From Ruegeria arenilitoris (GTDB lineage: Bacteria > Pseudomonadota > Alphaproteobacteria > Rhodobacterales > Rhodobacteraceae), in contig NZ_WPZQ01000013.1 in the NCBI RefSeq assembly GCF_013030265.1, positions 62,001 through 126,000 of the forward strand: a DNA stretch of 64,000 nucleotides, read 5' to 3'. The position numbers and the translations under genes were made by a program. Numbering within the stretch: position 1 is the stretch's first letter; each line of letters begins with the position of its first letter. Below the pieces are notes generated by a model. That model did no database searches and was not told the DNA's origin. It saw only the letters and a list, made by a program, of their open reading frames with translations. This document shows positions 59,172-64,000 of the stretch, one piece after another.

Positions 59172-61646
59172 ATGAGCGATAATGACGGCAAAAAGACATT
59201 GGGTCTTCGTGGCGGGGCACGCCCCGGAAATGTGAAACAGAGTTTCAGCCACGGACGCACCAAGAATGTCGTGGTGGAAACCAAACGCAAGCGCGTGGTG
59301 GTCCCCAAGCCGGGTGCGACCAAACCGGGCGGTGGTGCTGCGCCATCGGGTGATCCTTCGCGTCGTCCTGCAGGTATCTCCGACGCCGAAATGGCGCGCC
59401 GGATGAAGGCATTGCAGGCCGCCAAGGCTCGTGAAGCCGAAGAGGCCGCAGCCCGTGAGGCAGCCGAAAAGGCGCGCGAAGAAGAGCGCGCCCGCCGTCG
59501 TGCCGAGCAAGAGGCCAAGGAACGTGAGCAGCGAGAAGCTGAAGAACGTGCCCGCGCCAAGGCCGAAGAGGAAGAGCGCAAGCGCAAAGAGGCAGAAGAA
59601 GCTGCCAAACGTGCTGCCGCAGCGCCTGCACCGGAAGAGCCCAAAGCGGCGCGCAGCCCGGCAAGTAAACCAGCGCCAGCAGCCGCACCGCGCAAGCAGG
59701 AGCGCGAACGCGAACAGCGTGGTCGTGGCAAAGGGCGTGACGACAATCGCCGTTCGGGCAAGCTGACTCTGGGTCAGGCCACCGGTGGCGAAGGCAACCG
59801 CCAGCGTTCGATGGCCGCGATGAAGCGTAAGCAAGAGCGCGCGCGTCAAAAAGCCATGGGCGGTACGGTCGAGCGGGAAAAGGTGATCCGCGACGTTCAG
59901 CTGCCCGAGGCGATCATGGTGTCCGAGCTGGCAAACCGTATGGCCGAGCGTGTGGCCGACGTGGTCAAATCGCTGATGCAGATGGGTATGATGGTTACGC
60001 AAAACCAGACCATCGACGCCGACACTGCCGAGCTGATCATCGAAGAATTTGGCCACAAGGTGACCCGTGTCTCTGATTCGGACGTGGAAGATGTCATCAA
60101 AGAGGTAGAAGACGACGAAGGCGATCTTCAGCCGCGTCCGCCGGTCATCACCATCATGGGTCACGTTGACCACGGTAAAACCTCGCTGCTGGACGCGATC
60201 CGTGATGCACGGGTTGTTGCGGGCGAGGCTGGTGGCATCACCCAGCATATCGGTGCCTATCAGGTGAAAACCGATGGTGGTACAACGCTGACCTTCCTGG
60301 ATACGCCGGGCCACGCGGCCTTTACTTCGATGCGCTCACGCGGTGCTCAGGTAACGGATATCGTCGTTCTGGTGGTTGCAGCCGACGATGCGGTGATGCC
60401 GCAGACCATTGAGGCGATCAATCACGCCAAAGCGGCCGGAGTGCCGATGATCGTGGCGATCAACAAGGTGGACAAACCGGACGCCAACCCGGACAAAGTG
60501 CGCACCGATCTGCTGCAGCACGAAGTGATTGTCGAGAAAATGTCGGGTGAGGTTCAGGACGTCGAAGTGTCCGCCATCACCGGTCAGGGTCTGGACGAAC
60601 TGCTCGAAGCCATCGCGCTGCAAGCCGAGATTCTGGAGCTGAAAGCCAACCCGGATCGCGCCGCCCAAGGTGCCGTGATCGAGGCGCAGCTGGATGTAGG
60701 TCGCGGCCCTGTGGCCACCGTTCTGGTTCAGAATGGCACGCTGCGTCAGGGCGATATCTTCGTTGTGGGTGAGCAGTACGGTAAGGTTCGTGCGCTGATC
60801 AACGACAAGGGTGACCGCGTTAAAGAAGCTGGCCCGTCGGTTCCGGTTGAGGTTCTGGGTCTGAACGGTACGCCCGAAGCGGGCGACGTTCTGAACGTGA
60901 CCGAGACCGAAGCGCAGGCTCGTGAAATCGCTGCCTATCGTGAGCAAGCCGCCAAGGACAAACGCGCTGCCGCTGGTGCTGCGACAACCCTTGAGCAGCT
61001 GATGCAGAAGGCCAAGGAAGACGAAAACGTCACCGAGCTGCCAATTCTGATGAAAGCGGACGTGCAAGGTTCTGCCGAAGCCATCGTTCAGGCGATGGAG
61101 AAGATCGGCAACGAAGAAGTCCGCGTACGCGTTCTGCACTCGGGTGTCGGCGCGATCACTGAAACGGATGTCGGTCTGGCCGAAGCCTCGGGCGCACCGA
61201 TCTTTGGCTTCAACGTTCGTGCCAACGCATCGGCGCGGAACACAGCGAACCAGAAGGGTGTCGAGATCCGCTATTACTCGGTGATCTATGACCTTGTGGA
61301 TGACGTGAAAGCCGCCGCATCTGGCCTGCTGAGCGCCGAGATCCGCGAGAAGTTCATCGGGTACGCCGAGATCCGCGAAGTCTTCAAGGTCACCGGCGTT
61401 GGCAAGGTTGCCGGCTGTCTGGTCACCGAAGGCGTTGCCCGCCGCTCCGCAGGTGTTCGCCTGCTGCGCGACAACGTGGTGATCCACGAGGGTACGCTGA
61501 AGACGCTCAAGCGCTTCAAGGACGAAGTGGCCGAAGTTCAGTCGGGTCAGGAATGCGGTATGGCGTTCGAAAACTACGACGATATCCGTGCGGGCGACGT
61601 GATCGAAATCTTCGAGCGCGAAGAGGTTACTCGTACGCTGGACTGA
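59172..61646 (+). CDS. infB: translation initiation factor IF-2
   Basis: 824 residues. A long Lys/Arg/Glu/Ala-rich N-terminal region (about 1-250) precedes the GTPase core: G1 [15 protein letters not shown] (about 330), G3 DTPGHAAF, G4 NKVDKPDA. Domains III and IV (fMet-tRNA binding; [29 protein letters not shown]) follow. Promotes fMet-tRNA binding and subunit joining. An intrinsic terminator follows. Confidence 0.97.
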   Translation: MSDNDGKKTLGLRGGARPGNVKQSFSHGRTKNVVVETKRKRVVVPKPGATKPGGGAAPSGDPSRRPAGISDAEMARRMKALQAAKAREAEEAAAREAAEKAREEERARRRAEQEAKEREQREAEERARAKAEEEERKRKEAEEAAKRAAAAPAPEEPKAARSPASKPAPAAAPRKQEREREQRGRGKGRDDNRRSGKLTLGQATGGEGNRQRSMAAMKRKQERARQKAMGGTVEREKVIRDVQLPEAIMVSELANRMAERVADVVKSLMQMGMMVTQNQTIDADTAELIIEEFGHKVTRVSDSDVEDVIKEVEDDEGDLQPRPPVITIMGHVDHGKTSLLDAIRDARVVAGEAGGITQHIGAYQVKTDGGTTLTFLDTPGHAAFTSMRSRGAQVTDIVVLVVAADDAVMPQTIEAINHAKAAGVPMIVAINKVDKPDANPDKVRTDLLQHEVIVEKMSGEVQDVEVSAITGQGLDELLEAIALQAEILELKANPDRAAQGAVIEAQLDVGRGPVATVLVQNGTLRQGDIFVVGEQYGKVRALINDKGDRVKEAGPSVPVEVLGLNGTPEAGDVLNVTETEAQAREIAAYREQAAKDKRAAAGAATTLEQLMQKAKEDENVTELPILMKADVQGSAEAIVQAMEKIGNEEVRVRVLHSGVGAITETDVGLAEASGAPIFGFNVRANASARNTANQKGVEIRYYSVIYDLVDDVKAAASGLLSAEIREKFIGYAEIREVFKVTGVGKVAGCLVTEGVARRSAGVRLLRDNVVIHEGTLKTLKRFKDEVAEVQSGQECGMAFENYDDIRAGDVIEIFEREEVTRTLD

Positions 61647-61669
61647 TTCCGGTAAAATCTAAGTATTTG

Positions 61670-61701
61670 AAAACAGCGGTCCAATCGGGCCGCTGTTTTT
61701 T
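61670..61701 (+). terminator. intrinsic terminator after infB
   Basis: AAAACAGCGG (61670-61679) pairs with CCGCTGTTTT, with inner CC/GG pairs, ending in T6. It also lies 3' of the convergent hydrolase gene. Confidence 0.92.
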
Positions 61702-61718
61702 GTTCAAGTCTTCAAGGC

Positions 61719-62549
61719 TCAATCGGTATGGGCCGTCAAAAACGTTCCAGGATGCAGGATGATATCGAAATGATGCATCCCCATTTGCAGATCAAAGCTG
61801 ACCGAGTGACCGGCCCGACGCAGCAGTTCGGCATAATCCCGACTTTGGCGGATGAATTCAGGCGTGTCCCTCTCGGCAACGGTCACTCGATAGCGTGGCC
61901 CCGGCGTTGGCAGATGCAGATTGGGTGAGAGGTCGTGAACCTCCACCGGGCTCAGCTGCAGAGGGTCGTTCACGGGTGTCAGAGAGATCGGTTCAAGATC
62001 GAACACTCCGCTGATCAGGATCACATCGCGGACGCGTAACCCTGATCGGGCCAGAACATCAGAAGAACTGGCCATCACCATTGATGCCAGATGCCCCCCG
62101 GCGCTGTGTCCGGACAAGGTGATCCTTGACGGATCAAAACCCAGTTCCTTTGCCCGACCAGCTAGCCATAGCAAAGCCTGGCGGCATTCATCGATCATCT
62201 GTCCCAGACGTGCCTTTGGAGCAATCGTATAGTTCAACGTGGCAAAGGCGTGTCCACTTTCAATCAGGGCAGGGGCCATCATCGCCGATTCGCGCTGACT
62301 GAGCGCCTGCCAATACCCGCCGTGAATGAATACGTGCAGGGGTGCCCCGGGCTTTTGCGAGGGGAAGAAGTCCAGAACGTGTTCCGGACTGTCGCCATAT
62401 CTGAGGTTTTCCTGAACTGTCAGATCGTCCCGTGCCTGCGCACTCAGCGCTTTGTAGCTGGCAAGATACGGTGTGATGTCACCGCTAACCATCGAGCTGG
62501 GAGAATACTCCTGATTGAGTTCGGTTTGACTAAATCCGCGATACAACAT
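61719..62549 (-). CDS. alpha/beta hydrolase, arylformamidase-like
   Basis: 276 residues. Oxyanion motif HGGYW (VFIHGGYWQAL), nucleophile Ser in LSGHSAGGHLAS, candidate Asp/His near VFDLEPISL and GMHHFDII. It overlaps kynA (TGATG), so it is probably the formyl-kynurenine hydrolase (the serine-hydrolase arylformamidase type) of tryptophan degradation. The role comes from context plus motif. Confidence 0.78.
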   Translation of the reverse strand: MLYRGFSQTELNQEYSPSSMVSGDITPYLASYKALSAQARDDLTVQENLRYGDSPEHVLDFFPSQKPGAPLHVFIHGGYWQALSQRESAMMAPALIESGHAFATLNYTIAPKARLGQMIDECRQALLWLAGRAKELGFDPSRITLSGHSAGGHLASMVMASSSDVLARSGLRVRDVILISGVFDLEPISLTPVNDPLQLSPVEVHDLSPNLHLPTPGPRYRVTVAERDTPEFIRQSRDYAELLRRAGHSVSFDLQMGMHHFDIILHPGTFLTAHTD

Positions 62550-63436
62550 CAGCTTTGCTCGCTATACATCAGTTCTGTCCGCATGTCGTAGAGATCGTGA
62601 AAGAACCGCAACTCCAAGGCTTTGCGCAAGAACGCAACACCGCTGGACCCCCCTGTGCCGGGTTGCATGCCGATCACACGCTCTACCGCGGTGGCATGAT
62701 CAAAGCGCCAGCGCTGGAACAGCGACTCGACGTCCATCAGCTTTTCGGCCAGCGCATAAAGGTCCCAATACTTGTCCGTATTCCGGAACACCTCGACCCA
62801 GATTTTAACAATACGCGGGTCACCTGAATAGGGTTGCGCGTAATCACGTTCGATCAAATCCTGTGGCACATCGAAACCCTGCCGGGCCAGCATATGCAAG
62901 ACCTCATCATAGAGTGAAGGTTTGGTCAGCGCAGCGTTCAGCATTTCCATGACCTCAGTGTCATGTTCATGCACTTTCAGCGTAGATGGATCCTTATTGC
63001 CCAGAATGAACTCGATCTGACGGTAGCCATAGCTTTGAAACCCGGATGAGCTGCCCAGGGCCTGCCGGAACGTCATGTAGTCGGCTGGCGTCATGGTCAG
63101 CAGAGTTTCCCAAGCTGTAATCAACTGCCGCTGAATGGCTTTGATCCGGTCCAGATTCTTCATAGCCGGCCCAAATTCGTCCTGCTGCAGGAAACGGCGC
63201 ACCTCGACCAACTGGTGGTGCATCAGTTTCAGCCACAGCTCGCTGACCTGATGGATGATGATGAACAACATCTCATCCGGCTGCGCTGGTTCCTGAAAGG
63301 TCTTCTGCAGATTCAGCAGGGTCTTGAGTTGCAGGAAATCGCCATAGCTTTTGCGATGAGTGTCCGCAAAATTGGTGACCAGAGAGTCTTCGATCCCCCG
63401 TTCCAACAGGCGGTCGTCTTTGTTTTTTTCACCCAT
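62549..63436 (-). CDS. kynA: tryptophan 2,3-dioxygenase
   Basis: 295 residues. Haem-dependent enzyme opening the indole ring to N-formylkynurenine. Conserved: MLFIIIHQVSELWLKLMHHQL, RQALGSSSGFQSYGYRQIEFILGNK, and heme-ligand His in RWRFDHATAVERVIG. First step before the hydrolase downstream. kynU is not in the window. Confidence 0.95.
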   Translation of the reverse strand: MGEKNKDDRLLERGIEDSLVTNFADTHRKSYGDFLQLKTLLNLQKTFQEPAQPDEMLFIIIHQVSELWLKLMHHQLVEVRRFLQQDEFGPAMKNLDRIKAIQRQLITAWETLLTMTPADYMTFRQALGSSSGFQSYGYRQIEFILGNKDPSTLKVHEHDTEVMEMLNAALTKPSLYDEVLHMLARQGFDVPQDLIERDYAQPYSGDPRIVKIWVEVFRNTDKYWDLYALAEKLMDVESLFQRWRFDHATAVERVIGMQPGTGGSSGVAFLRKALELRFFHDLYDMRTELMYSEQS

Positions 63437-63500
63437 ATTGCCCCTCCCTTCGGTGATTTTTGCACCTGTTTAGGGGCTAGTTTTGCAACTTTCCAGTGTG

Positions 63501-64000
63501 TTAGTCCCAGTCCAGAACCACCTTGCCGGATTGGCCTGATTTCATGGCAGCAAAACCCTTGGCGAAATCATCGACAGGAAACTCGTGGGTAATGACACGG
63601 CTGACATCCAGGCCATTCTGCAGCATCGCAATCATCTTATACCAGGTTTCAAACATTTCACGGCCATAAACGCCTTTGATGGTGATTGCCTTAAAGACGA
63701 TGCGACTCCAATCAACCGGCGATTTGCCAGGCGGAATGCCCAAAAGCGCAATTTTTCCACCCATCACCAGGGCCTCGACCATCTGATCAAGCGCGGCCTG
63801 AGAGCCTGACATTTCCAGACCGACATCAAACCCTTCTTTCATCTCAAGCTCGTCAATGACGTCCTGCAGATCTTCTTTGCTGACATCGACCGCGCGCAGT
63901 GTTGGCACGACATGCTCGGCCAGTTTCAAACGATCCGGGTTGATATCGGTGATCACTACATGCCGTGCCCCGGCATGGCGGGCAACGGCCGCCGCCATGA
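63501..64000 (-). CDS. tdh: L-threonine 3-dehydrogenase, C-terminal part (5' end outside window)
   Basis: The frame runs off the right edge, so the N-terminal catalytic zinc part is not visible. Visible: the Rossmann part ([15 protein letters not shown]), [34 protein letters not shown], and [60 protein letters not shown]. This is the TDH pattern, oxidising threonine to 2-amino-3-ketobutyrate. kbl, its usual partner, would be outside. Confidence 0.9.
   Translation of the reverse strand, partial: MAAAVARHAGARHVVITDINPDRLKLAEHVVPTLRAVDVSKEDLQDVIDELEMKEGFDVGLEMSGSQAALDQMVEALVMGGKIALLGIPPGKSPVDWSRIVFKAITIKGVYGREMFETWYKMIAMLQNGLDVSRVITHEFPVDDFAKGFAAMKSGQSGKVVLDWD

Noticed and set aside
59052..61487. 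420- and 383-codon frames on the - strand (59052-60314 and 60336-61487)
   Set aside because: Antisense to infB; low-complexity Leu/Phe/Thr/His composition, no ribosome-binding site.
1..64000. tRNA, rRNA, CRISPR, prophage or transposase
   Set aside because: Looked for cloverleaf ends, direct-repeat arrays and integrase/transposase motifs; none seen. Small non-canonical RNAs cannot be excluded by eye.

Overview
The window is from the chromosome of an alphaproteobacterium, most likely the Roseobacter group of the Rhodobacterales. This rests on gene content and order: rimP-nusA-ylxR-infB; rnd-kdsD-lptC-lptA-lptB-hpf-ptsN; a glcDEF cluster; and flagellar blocks preceded by CtrA-like boxes (TTAA-N7-TTAA). 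Most genes are G+C rich with tight spacing and ATGA or TGATG overlaps. I saw no rRNA, tRNA, CRISPR array or insertion sequence. Most of the window is core genome; one eight-gene operon looks accessory.

Layout. 1-3.4 kb: the end of an MscS channel gene, rsfS and rlmH (ribosome silencing and 23S rRNA methylation), a flavodoxin-like protein and two small membrane or secreted proteins. 3.4-7.4 kb: glcDEF (glycolate oxidase), preceded by a possible operator. 7.5-9.1 kb: two tandem secreted trypsin-like proteases. 9.2-11 kb: Hsp20 and a truncated Hsp70-type protein, convergent. 11.1-14.9 kb: a large exported phytase-like esterase with a Pho-box-like site, and gabD. 15.2-22.6 kb: the eight-gene operon of mostly unrecognised genes: a TelA-like coiled-coil protein, a tiny Cys-rich lipoprotein, a helical protein, an AAA ATPase, an AT-rich two-TM protein, an unknown soluble protein and two membrane proteins. 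This is the best candidate for an undescribed system.

22.7-39.7 kb: a flagellar cluster in three transcription blocks. Leftward: fliI, motB, flgE, flgK, flgL, flgI. Rightward: flgB, flgC, fliE, fliQ, flgF, flgG, flgA, flgH, fliL. Leftward: an SLT transglycosylase, flhA, fliR, flhB and a FliJ-sized protein. Together they encode rod, hook, rings, the export gate and ATPase, and one stator subunit. 39.8-41.9 kb: an Lrp regulator and a nickel-type sensor/exporter pair.

42-46.8 kb: RNase D, Kdo precursor synthesis, LPS transport, ribosome hibernation factor and PTS-Ntr. 46.8-56.1 kb: cell-envelope and housekeeping genes (CAP lipoprotein, L,D-transpeptidase, hemH, a methyltransferase, comF, grxC, a nitrilase-family hydrolase, marR, ubiG, pip, and a truncated solute-binding protein). 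56.1-61.7 kb: the rimP-nusA-ylxR-infB operon with a structured, terminator-containing leader. 61.7-64 kb: tryptophan catabolism (arylformamidase-like hydrolase, kynA) and the C-terminal part of threonine dehydrogenase, cut by the window end.
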